Positions 7,993 through 14,745 of a DNA stretch of 48,796 nt are shown one piece after another; position 1 is the stretch's first letter, and every line of letters begins with the position of its first letter. The stretch is from an uncultured Actinomycetes bacterium (GTDB lineage: Bacteria > Actinomycetota > Acidimicrobiia > Acidimicrobiales > SZUA-35): assembly GCA_902826025.1 (NCBI GenBank), contig CADEDH010000004.1, positions 39,284 to 88,079 on the forward strand, given 5' to 3'. A program made the translations under genes and the position numbers. A model generated the notes under the pieces. The model did not search any database, was not told where the DNA came from, and saw only the letters and a program-made list of their open reading frames with translations.

Positions 7993-9146
7993 CCGGGGTG
8001 TCGGCCACCCCCCACGAGCGGTACCGGGACCGCTTGGCGCTGCTCGCCGATCGGACGGCGTTGAGCGAGGTGCTCGGCGTCGGCTCGCGACACTACGGAC
8101 GCTTCCATCCCGGTGATCCGGTGTGGGCGGTGGTGGTGACCGAGCTCGCCGCCGGCGGCTTGCGCACCGTGGAGTTCTCCGCCGACCGCCTTCCTGGCTC
8201 GTCCCTTCACCCGCTGCTCGGGCCGTTCCGGGTGAGCGAGCCGGGCGGCGATCCGGCCCTCCCCGCCCTCGGCCGGTTGACCTCGGCGCTTGCCGAGTGC
8301 CGGATGCTGCGGTACCGACCTGGCACCCGGTGCACGTTGCGCACGACGCGCGATGGCTCGGAGTGGATCGTGAAGGTGCTGGCCGCCGGGCCCGGCACCG
8401 CCGCCACCGTCGCCCGCATGGACCGCCAGCAGCGGGCCCTGGCCGAGGCGGCGGACACCGGAGCGGTCTCGTTCCGCATTGCCGACGCCGGCCCCTCCGA
8501 CCCGGCGCAGGGCTCGCTGTGGCAGTCGGTTGTGCCAGGCCGGCCGATCGAATCGATCCTCCTGGGGCCCGACGGGCCCGACCTCGCCTTCCGCCTCGGC
8601 CGAGCCATCGCGGAGCTGGCGGCGGCCCCCTTCGACGAGGTCTCCGGGCCAGCCATCGACGAGGCCGAGTCGCAGCTGGCCCGCACCGACCGGGCCATCG
8701 ACCAGCTGGTGGGCCGGGTCCCGACCCTGGCCGGGCCGGCGGGCCGGGTCCGCCAGGCGCTGGCCGAGCAGCACCGGCGATTGCGGCCCCGGCCGACGGT
8801 CCCGGTGCACGGCGCCCCGCACATGCACCAGTGGCTGATCGACGGCGACCGCCTGGCGCTCATCGACTTCGACCGCTTCCACCGGGGAGACCCCGAGCTC
8901 GACATCGCCACCCTCGTGGCCGAACTCGAGACCGAGAGTCGGATGACCGCACCGGTCGACCAGATCGAGAGTGCCGCAGTGGCCGGCTACGAGACGGTCG
9001 GCGGAGCGCTCGATCCCGAGCGACTGCGCCTCTACCGGCTGCACAAGCGGCTGGCCAAGGCCACACGCACCGCCTGGGCCCTGCGGCCCGACGGCGACCG
9101 CCGGGCCGCCCAGCACCTGGACCGGGTGGCCCGGGATCTGGACTGA
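7989..9146 (+). CDS. APH-fold protein with degenerate catalytic loop (possible pseudokinase)
   Basis: A 385-residue protein of the aminoglycoside phosphotransferase fold and the last gene of the glycan operon, started by an ATGA overlap. The N-terminal lobe contains RYRPGTRCTLRTTR and SEWIVKVLAAG, similar to the nucleotide-binding sheet and Lys of the family. The catalytic loop reads HGAPHMHQWLIDGDRLALI where active members have HGDxHxxN: the base Asp is replaced by Ala and the Mg-binding Asn by Gln. The metal-binding Asp of IDFDRFHRGDPELDIATL is kept. Either catalysis is abolished and the protein binds a ligand or partner, or it works by a modified mechanism. The fold is clear; the function is unknown. 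Confidence 0.85.
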   Translation: MTGVSATPHERYRDRLALLADRTALSEVLGVGSRHYGRFHPGDPVWAVVVTELAAGGLRTVEFSADRLPGSSLHPLLGPFRVSEPGGDPALPALGRLTSALAECRMLRYRPGTRCTLRTTRDGSEWIVKVLAAGPGTAATVARMDRQQRALAEAADTGAVSFRIADAGPSDPAQGSLWQSVVPGRPIESILLGPDGPDLAFRLGRAIAELAAAPFDEVSGPAIDEAESQLARTDRAIDQLVGRVPTLAGPAGRVRQALAEQHRRLRPRPTVPVHGAPHMHQWLIDGDRLALIDFDRFHRGDPELDIATLVAELETESRMTAPVDQIESAAVAGYETVGGALDPERLRLYRLHKRLAKATRTAWALRPDGDRRAAQHLDRVARDLD

Positions 9147-9180
9147 GGGCCGCGCCTCCGGCGACGACCGAGAGGCCCTC
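9145..9180. terminator. Weak inverted repeat between convergent genes
   Basis: Seven-base arms GAGGGCC (9145-9151) and GGCCCTC (9174-9180) enclose 22 nt at the junction of the glycan operon (plus strand) and the hydrolase gene (minus strand). No T-run follows on either strand. It is the only dyad I see in this 48-base gap and may act as a weak bidirectional terminator. Confidence 0.3.
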
Positions 9181-9194
9181 GCCAGAGGAGCCGG

Positions 9195-10031
9195 TCAAGG
9201 GAGGAAGCTGAGGAGGGCCTCGTTCCAGGCGGCGGGCTGCTCGAAGTAGGGGCTGTGGCCGGCGTCGGCGATCTCCACGAAACGGGCCCCGGGGATCAGG
9301 GCGGCCGAGCGCTCCAGCAGCGGTGCCGGGAAGATCTGGTCGTGGGTGCCGGCGATGAACAGCACCGGTACGGCCAGCGCCGCCACTGCGTCGTGGCTCA
9401 CCGTCCAGCCGATCGTCTCACCCAGGCGGTGCATGGGGGGCGAGAAGAACGAGCCCAGCTGCTGGTAGAGGAAGGCATGGGCCAGGTCCCGCTCGGCCGA
9501 GCCCGACCACAGGGCCCGGTGGCCGCCCACCAGCGCCGCCTCGCCCGGTGTGCCCAGGCCGCCGGTGGCCTGGAACGCCTTCATGGCCTCCCGCAGCTCC
9601 GAGGTCCACAAGCCGCCCACTGTGTCGCCGTAGGTGAGCGACAGCACCCGCCTCGGATGAGAAAGGGCGAAGGCCGAGATGTGCCAACCGCCCATGGACT
9701 GGCTCACCAGATGGGCCCGGTCGATGACGAGGTGGTCGAGGACGGCGGCCAGGTCGGCCCCGGCGGCCGGGGCGCTGGGGGCGTCGGTCCGGTTGGTCGA
9801 GTTACCGAAGCCCCGGCTGTCCCAGGTGACCACCCGGTAGCGGCCGGCCAGGGCCGGGACCTGCTGGTACCAGGCGGCGTGGCTGCCGCCGGCGCCGTGT
9901 GACAGCACCACCACCGGCCGGTCGTCACCGTCGCCCTCGCTGATCAGCTCCCAGTAGATGCTCTCGCCGTCGCGCTCCACCGTGCCCCGGCGCCACTCCC
10001 AGGTCGGAAGCCCGCCGGCGGGCCCGCTCAC
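9195..10031 (-). CDS. Alpha/beta hydrolase
   Basis: A 278-residue alpha/beta-fold hydrolase. VVVLSHGAGGSHAAW forms the oxyanion-hole region, SQSMGGWHISAFALSHP the nucleophile elbow with Ser, GTHDQIF the acid region and AGHSPYFEQP the catalytic His. It has no signal peptide, so it acts in the cytoplasm on an ester, lactone or C-C bond; family members include ring-cleavage hydrolases and lactonases. The GTG start at 10031 overlaps the stop of the SDR gene (GTGA), making it the last cistron of the minus-strand operon of dioxygenase, monooxygenases, SDR and hydrolase. It may hydrolyse a late pathway intermediate. The substrate cannot be predicted. Confidence 0.88.
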   Translation of the reverse strand: MSGPAGGLPTWEWRRGTVERDGESIYWELISEGDGDDRPVVVLSHGAGGSHAAWYQQVPALAGRYRVVTWDSRGFGNSTNRTDAPSAPAAGADLAAVLDHLVIDRAHLVSQSMGGWHISAFALSHPRRVLSLTYGDTVGGLWTSELREAMKAFQATGGLGTPGEAALVGGHRALWSGSAERDLAHAFLYQQLGSFFSPPMHRLGETIGWTVSHDAVAALAVPVLFIAGTHDQIFPAPLLERSAALIPGARFVEIADAGHSPYFEQPAAWNEALLSFLP

Positions 10032-10777
10032 GGGTGTACCCCGCCATCGACCACGAAGGCCTGGCCGGTGCAGTAGCTGGAGTCGTCGCTGGCCAGGAAC
10101 AGCACCATGTTGGCGATGTCGGCCGACTGGCCCATCCGCCCCAGCGGGATGTTGCGCTCAGCCTTGGCCCGGACGGTGGCATCGGTGAAGGCCCGCAGGT
10201 CCGCCGTCATCGGCGTCTCGATCAGGCCGGGGTGCACCGAGTTGACCCGGATCCCGTGGCGCCCCCACTCCAGGGCGGCGGTGCGGGTGAGGCCGGTGAC
10301 GGCGAACTTGGTGCTGGAGTAGGCGCCGTGGTTGGCCACCGCCTGCAGCCCGGCCACCGAGGCGATGTTGACGATCGAGCCCCCGGAGCCGGCCTTGGTC
10401 ATGGCCCGGGCCGCGGTTCGCATACCGAGGAAGGTGCCGGTGAGGTTGATCGACACCACCCGCTCGAACTCCTCCAGGGTGGTGGCGTCGAGCTTGCGCA
10501 CGAGGTCGATCCCAGCGTTGTTGACCAGCACGTCGAGGCGGCCGTGCTCGGCCACGATGGCGTCGACCAGGGCCTCCCACTCCGACTCGGAGCGGACGTC
10601 GAGGTGCCGGTACGACGCCCGGTCGATGCCGGCCGCCGTGGCCTCACCCTCGGCGTCGAGCACGTCGCTCAACACCACGGTGGCCCCCTCGGCAGCGAAC
10701 AGCCGCCCCTCCTCGGCCCCCTGGCCCCGGGCCCCGCCCGTAATCAGGGCGATCTTTCCTTCCAGCCGTCCTGCCAT
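10028..10777 (-). CDS. SDR family NAD(P)-dependent oxidoreductase
   Basis: A 249-residue classical short-chain dehydrogenase/reductase. IALITGGARGQGAEEGRLFA is the cofactor-binding TGxxxGxG region, LVNNAGI the NNAG motif, SIVNIASVAGLQ carries the catalytic Ser, and HGAYSSTKFAVTGL the YxxxK pair. The C-terminal HPGLIETPMT is typical of the family. An acidic residue after the second strand (VLSDVLDAEG) favours NAD(H). The ATG at 10777 shares a base with the stop of the upstream HpaB-family gene, and its own stop overlaps the hydrolase start, so all are translationally linked. It probably interconverts a hydroxyl and a keto group in the unknown catabolic pathway of this operon. Confidence 0.93.
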   Translation of the reverse strand: MAGRLEGKIALITGGARGQGAEEGRLFAAEGATVVLSDVLDAEGEATAAGIDRASYRHLDVRSESEWEALVDAIVAEHGRLDVLVNNAGIDLVRKLDATTLEEFERVVSINLTGTFLGMRTAARAMTKAGSGGSIVNIASVAGLQAVANHGAYSSTKFAVTGLTRTAALEWGRHGIRVNSVHPGLIETPMTADLRAFTDATVRAKAERNIPLGRMGQSADIANMVLFLASDDSSYCTGQAFVVDGGVHP

Positions 10778-12165
10778 CAGTGCACGTCCCCTTCGCTCAT
10801 GCCGGCCACGTGGAGGGCCTTGCGCTTCGCCCCGTCCAGGTCGTAGTGGCGGCGGGTCACGATCCGCTGGGCGTACAGCCCGCCACCGGCCTGGAGGTTG
10901 GTTACCAGCTTCCAGCCGCCGTAGGCGTCGGCCGTGAGGTCGCGGATGGCATGCATCAGCGACGCCCGGTACTCGCCGTCGATGTCGCGGCTGGTGGCCA
11001 TGTACTTCCGGGCCAGATCGCCCACCTCGGGGTTCTCGAAGTCGGCCGGCACCGGGGCGGTGAGCACGGCCCCGCCCGAGATGTCGTGAAGATGGCGGAC
11101 CATCAGGTTGTAGTTGGCGGCGGCGTGGAACTTCCCGGCGTTGACGTACAGCTCGGAGGGGAACACCGCCCCCTCGGGCCCGGCCTGGCAGTGGGCGATG
11201 GCCGCCTCCAGCGCCGCCCGGATCAGGGTGGCGTGGATGATCATCTCCGAGATCTTCTCCTGCACGTGCGAGATCCCGGCGGTGCCGTTGGCCTCGGCCA
11301 CCAGCTGGGCGAAGCCCACGAGCTGGTCGGCCTCGTCGGCGAAGGCCGACAGGCCACCCAGGCGCTCCCACAGGCCGAGCGAATGGGCGAACACGGCGGC
11401 GTAGGCCGTTTCCCCGTCGAGGAAGATGCGCTCGTTGGGCACGAACACGTCGTCGAAGATCACGAACCCCTCGGGGTAGTGGTACCGGCTCGACACCGGG
11501 AAGGCCCGGGTGTCCTCGTGGCGGGGGGCGTAGCTCGTGTTGATGATCTTCACGCCCTCGGCGTTCACCGGCACGATGCAGCCGATCGACCACTCCTCCT
11601 CACCGGCCCGCATGGCCTTGGTGGGGATGGTGAGCAGGTCGTGGCCGAACGAGGCGCCGGTGATGTGGAGCTTGGCCCCCCGGATCACCACACCGTCACG
11701 CTGGCGGTCCACCACCCGCACGTAGGCGTCGAGGTCGTCCTGCTTGGCCGGGTGCCGGCTGCGGTCGCCCTTGGCGTCGGTGATGCACTGGGTGATGCGG
11801 ACGTCGCTGCGCTGGGCGTGGTCGATGTAGGAGGTGATCCGGTCGATGTACTCCGGCTTCACGTCGGTCATCCGGCCCGCCGCCGTCTTGAGCGTCTGGA
11901 TCGAGGTCGACGTGACGTGGGCCATCATGCCGGCGTCGTGCAGCATGGGGATCAGGGCGTGCAGGTCGTCGGCCGACTTCGGCACCCCGAGCAGGGGGCT
12001 CACCGCGTTGGGCTCGGGGTTGTAGTACTTGTCGTAGGCCTTGGCCGTGAACTCGGCCGTCTGGCCCAGGATCGGGTGGGCGGGCAGGTCGTCGATGCGC
12101 TCGCCCTCGAAATAGGTCTTGCGCCCGTCGTTGAGCGAATCCTTGTACTGCTGGCCAGTGAGCAT
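10777..12165 (-). CDS. 4-hydroxyphenylacetate 3-hydroxylase (HpaB) family protein
   Basis: A 462-residue member of the flavin-dependent HpaB/4-hydroxybutyryl-CoA dehydratase superfamily, with an acyl-CoA dehydrogenase-like fold. It has the N-terminal LTGQQYKDSLNDGRKTYFEG, the central DAKGDRSRHPAKQDD and VVIRGAKLHITGASFGHDLL, VFVPNERIFLDGE and the C-terminal ISGGAVLTAPVPADF. DAKGDRS is closer to the dehydratase/HpaB-like branch than to classic aromatic hydroxylases. Cysteines do not lie where the Fe-S ligands of 4-hydroxybutyryl-CoA dehydratase are expected (near residues 99-103 and 299; here C127 and C196 are the first), so a flavin monooxygenase is more likely. The second gene downstream, after the SDR, encodes the hydrolase. 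The oxidised substrate, probably aromatic, is unknown. Confidence 0.85.
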   Translation of the reverse strand: MLTGQQYKDSLNDGRKTYFEGERIDDLPAHPILGQTAEFTAKAYDKYYNPEPNAVSPLLGVPKSADDLHALIPMLHDAGMMAHVTSTSIQTLKTAAGRMTDVKPEYIDRITSYIDHAQRSDVRITQCITDAKGDRSRHPAKQDDLDAYVRVVDRQRDGVVIRGAKLHITGASFGHDLLTIPTKAMRAGEEEWSIGCIVPVNAEGVKIINTSYAPRHEDTRAFPVSSRYHYPEGFVIFDDVFVPNERIFLDGETAYAAVFAHSLGLWERLGGLSAFADEADQLVGFAQLVAEANGTAGISHVQEKISEMIIHATLIRAALEAAIAHCQAGPEGAVFPSELYVNAGKFHAAANYNLMVRHLHDISGGAVLTAPVPADFENPEVGDLARKYMATSRDIDGEYRASLMHAIRDLTADAYGGWKLVTNLQAGGGLYAQRIVTRRHYDLDGAKRKALHVAGMSEGDVH

Positions 12166-12197
12166 GGTGGCAACCCCCGGGTTGGTCTCGGCGGCCC

Positions 12198-13586
12198 CTA
12201 GCTCAGCACGGCCGGCCTCCCGCCGCCATTTCCCCGACGGACGTGGGCGCCGGGGTGGGTGTCGGGGAGCCGGGGGTGGCCGAAGAGGCGGTCCCGCAGC
12301 GTGCCGGGCTCGTTCTCGGCCCGCATCAGGCCCCGGCGCTGGAGCTCGGGGGCAACACCGTCGATGAAGTCGACGAAGGTGCCGGGGGTGGTGGTGTAGA
12401 CGAGGTTGAAGCCGTCGGCCCCGGCCTCGGCGAAGCTGGCCAGCCGGTCGGCGATCTGCTCCGGGCTGCCCACCAGGAACTGGCCCGTCATCTGCCGCTT
12501 GGCCAGGTCGCCGAACGTCCAGCTGCGGTCGGGGGCGGTCTCGGCCAGCCCTTTGAGCAGACCGGTCATGGCGTTGAAGTCGTAGGAGCCGATCGGGCGG
12601 TGGGGATCGAGCTCGCCCAGGTCGGCCCCGATGGAGCCGCTCATGTGGGCCAACCCGCCCTCGATCGACAGCTGCTCCCGCAGCTCGGCTTCCTTGGCCC
12701 GGGCCTCGGCCTCGGTGCCGCCCACGATCGGGGTGATGCCGGGGAAGAACTTGATGTCCTCCGGGCGCCGGCCGTAGCGGGCGGCCCGGGCCCGCACGTC
12801 GGCCACGATCTTGGCCAGCCCGGCCCGGTTCGACACCACGAACATGGCCTCGGCGTGGCGGGCGGCGAACTCCCGGCCCCGGTCGGAGCTGCCGGCCTGG
12901 AACAGCACCGGGGTTCGCTGGGGCGACGGCTCGCTCAGGTGGGGTCCTGGCACCTGGTAGTACGGCCCCACGTGGTCGATGGTGTGGACCCGGCCAGGCT
13001 CGGCGTACACGCCCCGGGCTGTGTCGCCCACCACGGCGTCGTCGTCCCAGCTCGCCTCCAGCAGCTTGTACAACACCTCCAGGTAGTCGTCGGCCCGCTC
13101 ATAGCGGTCATCGTGGCGAGGCAGCTCCTCCAGACCGAGGTTGCGGGCCGCCCCCGGCAGATAGGAGGTGACGATGTTCCACCCCACCCGGCCCCGGGTC
13201 AGGTGGTCGAGCGTGGAAAGGCGGCGGGCGAAGATGTACGGATGCTCCGACAGCACCGAGGACGTGAAGGCGAACCCCAGGTGCTCGGTGACGGCGGCCA
13301 TGGCCGGGATCAACAGCATCGGGTCGTTCACCGGAACCTGCATCCCCTCCCGGATCGAGGTCTCGGGACCACCCCGGTAGTTGTCGTACAGGCCCACCAC
13401 ATCGGCCAGGAACAGGGCGTCGATGCAGCCCTTGTCGAGGATCCGGGCCAGCTCCAACCAGGGGTCGAGGGTGTTGTACTCCATCTGGCGGGTGTCGGGC
13501 CGGCCCCACAGCCCGTGGTGGATGTGGGAAACGCAGTTCATGGAGAACGCATTGAAGGCCAGGCGCTTGGGGGGTGCGGCGCTCAT
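12198..13586 (-). CDS. LLM-class flavin-dependent monooxygenase (NtaA/SnaA/DszA type)
   Basis: A 462-residue FMNH2-dependent monooxygenase of the bacterial luciferase-like superfamily, NtaA/DszA branch. Features include the N-terminal LAFNAFSMNCVSHIHHGLW, DALFLADVVGLYDNYRGG, LSTLDHLTRGRVGWNIVTSY (the strongly conserved GRVGWNIVTS), RYERADDYLEVLYKL and VLFQAGSSDRGREFAARHAE. The ATG at 13586 is preferred because GAGAGGAG lies just upstream; an in-frame TTG at 13613 is the alternative. These enzymes need a separate flavin reductase, which is not encoded nearby. Known relatives act on aminopolycarboxylates, dibenzothiophene sulfone or dimethyl sulfide; the substrate here is open. The gene is the second of the minus-strand operon. 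Confidence 0.92.
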   Translation of the reverse strand: MSAAPPKRLAFNAFSMNCVSHIHHGLWGRPDTRQMEYNTLDPWLELARILDKGCIDALFLADVVGLYDNYRGGPETSIREGMQVPVNDPMLLIPAMAAVTEHLGFAFTSSVLSEHPYIFARRLSTLDHLTRGRVGWNIVTSYLPGAARNLGLEELPRHDDRYERADDYLEVLYKLLEASWDDDAVVGDTARGVYAEPGRVHTIDHVGPYYQVPGPHLSEPSPQRTPVLFQAGSSDRGREFAARHAEAMFVVSNRAGLAKIVADVRARAARYGRRPEDIKFFPGITPIVGGTEAEARAKEAELREQLSIEGGLAHMSGSIGADLGELDPHRPIGSYDFNAMTGLLKGLAETAPDRSWTFGDLAKRQMTGQFLVGSPEQIADRLASFAEAGADGFNLVYTTTPGTFVDFIDGVAPELQRRGLMRAENEPGTLRDRLFGHPRLPDTHPGAHVRRGNGGGRPAVLS

Positions 13587-13616
13587 ATCGGGGCTCCTCT
13601 CGGGGGTGGGCAAGGC

Positions 13617-14726
13617 TCAGCGGGCGGCCACGACGGGCCGGCCGTCGGCCTGCCTCGGGTGGCGGCCCCGGTGGGCCCCGGCGTTGAGCTGATCGACGGT
13701 CCAGCCCAGGGCACCGTGACGCACGATGCCGTAGCGGACCACGGCCTCGTCGACCATGGGCCGGGCCTCGCCGTCGAAGTCGAGCCAGATCCGCATCAGC
13801 ACCCGCTTGCGGGCCTCCTCGGGGATCTCGTCGTGGGCCGCCCGGCCGTGGAGCACGGTGTAGTTGTTGACGAACTGCACGTCGCCCGGTTGGAAGTCCA
13901 CCTCCAAGCGGACCTCGTCGGCGGTCGCGTCGAACAGGTCGAACAGAGCCTGGGCGTCCGCCGGCACCTCACCGTGGCGACGCTTCAGGGCGCTGGCCAT
14001 CCAGTACCGGTTGTAGCGGCACGACACCTGCCCCCCGGCCTGGCTGAACACCGGCACCCGGTAGCCGGTGGTGGCCGACTCGCCCTCGCCGTGCTCCTCC
14101 AGTCGGTCCCACTCGAACCCGTGATAGAAGGCCTCGAGCGCTTCGGGGTGGCGGGCCAGGATCCGGTTGTGGATCTCGGTGGAGCTGGCCACCCAGCTCG
14201 GCGGATTGTCGGGTGCCTGGCGCACACACAGGAGCGACACCACATCGGTCAGGTCGACGTGGAGCGACGACCGTAGCGGGCTACCCACGCCCCGCTTGCC
14301 CTGGTTGGGCCGCAGGGCGCCGTCGGTCACGTAGTGGATGAGGCTGGCGTCGCTGTTCTGCGTCATCCCAGTGCCGAGATGGGAGCAGAGGCCCCAGTAC
14401 AGCTTCTCGACGGCCTCGATGCTGTAGCCGTCCACCGGGAACCCCCGCAGGAGCACAAAACCCCGCCCGGTGCGCAGCTCGTCCCGGACGGTGGCCAAGG
14501 TGGGGGCCAGCCCGGGCAGGGCGAAGGCGTCACGGTCGATGCGGCTGAGCGGTAGACCGGTCGCCTCCACCCGGGCCAGGGCGTCGGCCAGCTCGGCCCG
14601 GCCGGCGTCGTCGAGGGTGACCTCCCAGGAACGGGCGCCGGCCGGCTCGGGGGCCGACTCGGCCAGCAGGTCGGCGCCCGTCCAGGCGCTGCGGTCGGTG
14701 ATCGGTTCGCGGTGCACGATGGTCAC
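13617..14726 (-). CDS. TauD/TfdA family Fe(II)/2-oxoglutarate-dependent dioxygenase
   Basis: A 369-residue non-haem iron dioxygenase. GRGFVLLRGFPVDGY and the region GTGMTQNSDASLIHYVTD lead to the iron motif LHVDLTDVVSLLCVRQ (His156-x-Asp158). The distal iron ligand lies in FVNNYTVLHGRAAHDE, and RVLMRIWLDF supplies the Arg that binds the 2-oxoglutarate carboxylate. The fold and length fit TauD/TfdA-like enzymes that hydroxylate and thereby cleave sulfonates, phenoxyacetates or N-substituted compounds. It starts at GTG 14726, six bases after a candidate -10 element, suggesting leaderless transcription. It is the first gene of the catabolic operon and may perform the initial attack on the substrate. 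Confidence 0.9.
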   Translation of the reverse strand: MTIVHREPITDRSAWTGADLLAESAPEPAGARSWEVTLDDAGRAELADALARVEATGLPLSRIDRDAFALPGLAPTLATVRDELRTGRGFVLLRGFPVDGYSIEAVEKLYWGLCSHLGTGMTQNSDASLIHYVTDGALRPNQGKRGVGSPLRSSLHVDLTDVVSLLCVRQAPDNPPSWVASSTEIHNRILARHPEALEAFYHGFEWDRLEEHGEGESATTGYRVPVFSQAGGQVSCRYNRYWMASALKRRHGEVPADAQALFDLFDATADEVRLEVDFQPGDVQFVNNYTVLHGRAAHDEIPEEARKRVLMRIWLDFDGEARPMVDEAVVRYGIVRHGALGWTVDQLNAGAHRGRHPRQADGRPVVAAR

Positions 14727-14732
14727 ACCGTG

Positions 14733-14738
14733 AACCTA
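14733..14738 (-). promoter_or_regulatory. Candidate -10 element (TAGGTT) of the TauD-led operon
   Basis: On the minus strand TAGGTT is followed by six bases and then the GTG of the dioxygenase gene. This matches the TAnnnT-near-start arrangement seen elsewhere in the window and implies a leaderless mRNA. No clear -35 is present 17-18 bases upstream, where the 3' end of the BMP-domain gene lies. Confidence 0.45.
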
Positions 14739-14745
14739 ATGGGGA

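Noticed and set aside
12243..14276. Long plus-strand open frame (677 codons) opposite the monooxygenase and dioxygenase genes
   Set aside because: It lies antisense to two clearly recognisable enzymes, has low-complexity Gly/Val/His-rich translation and no domain. Long antisense frames are expected at this GC content.
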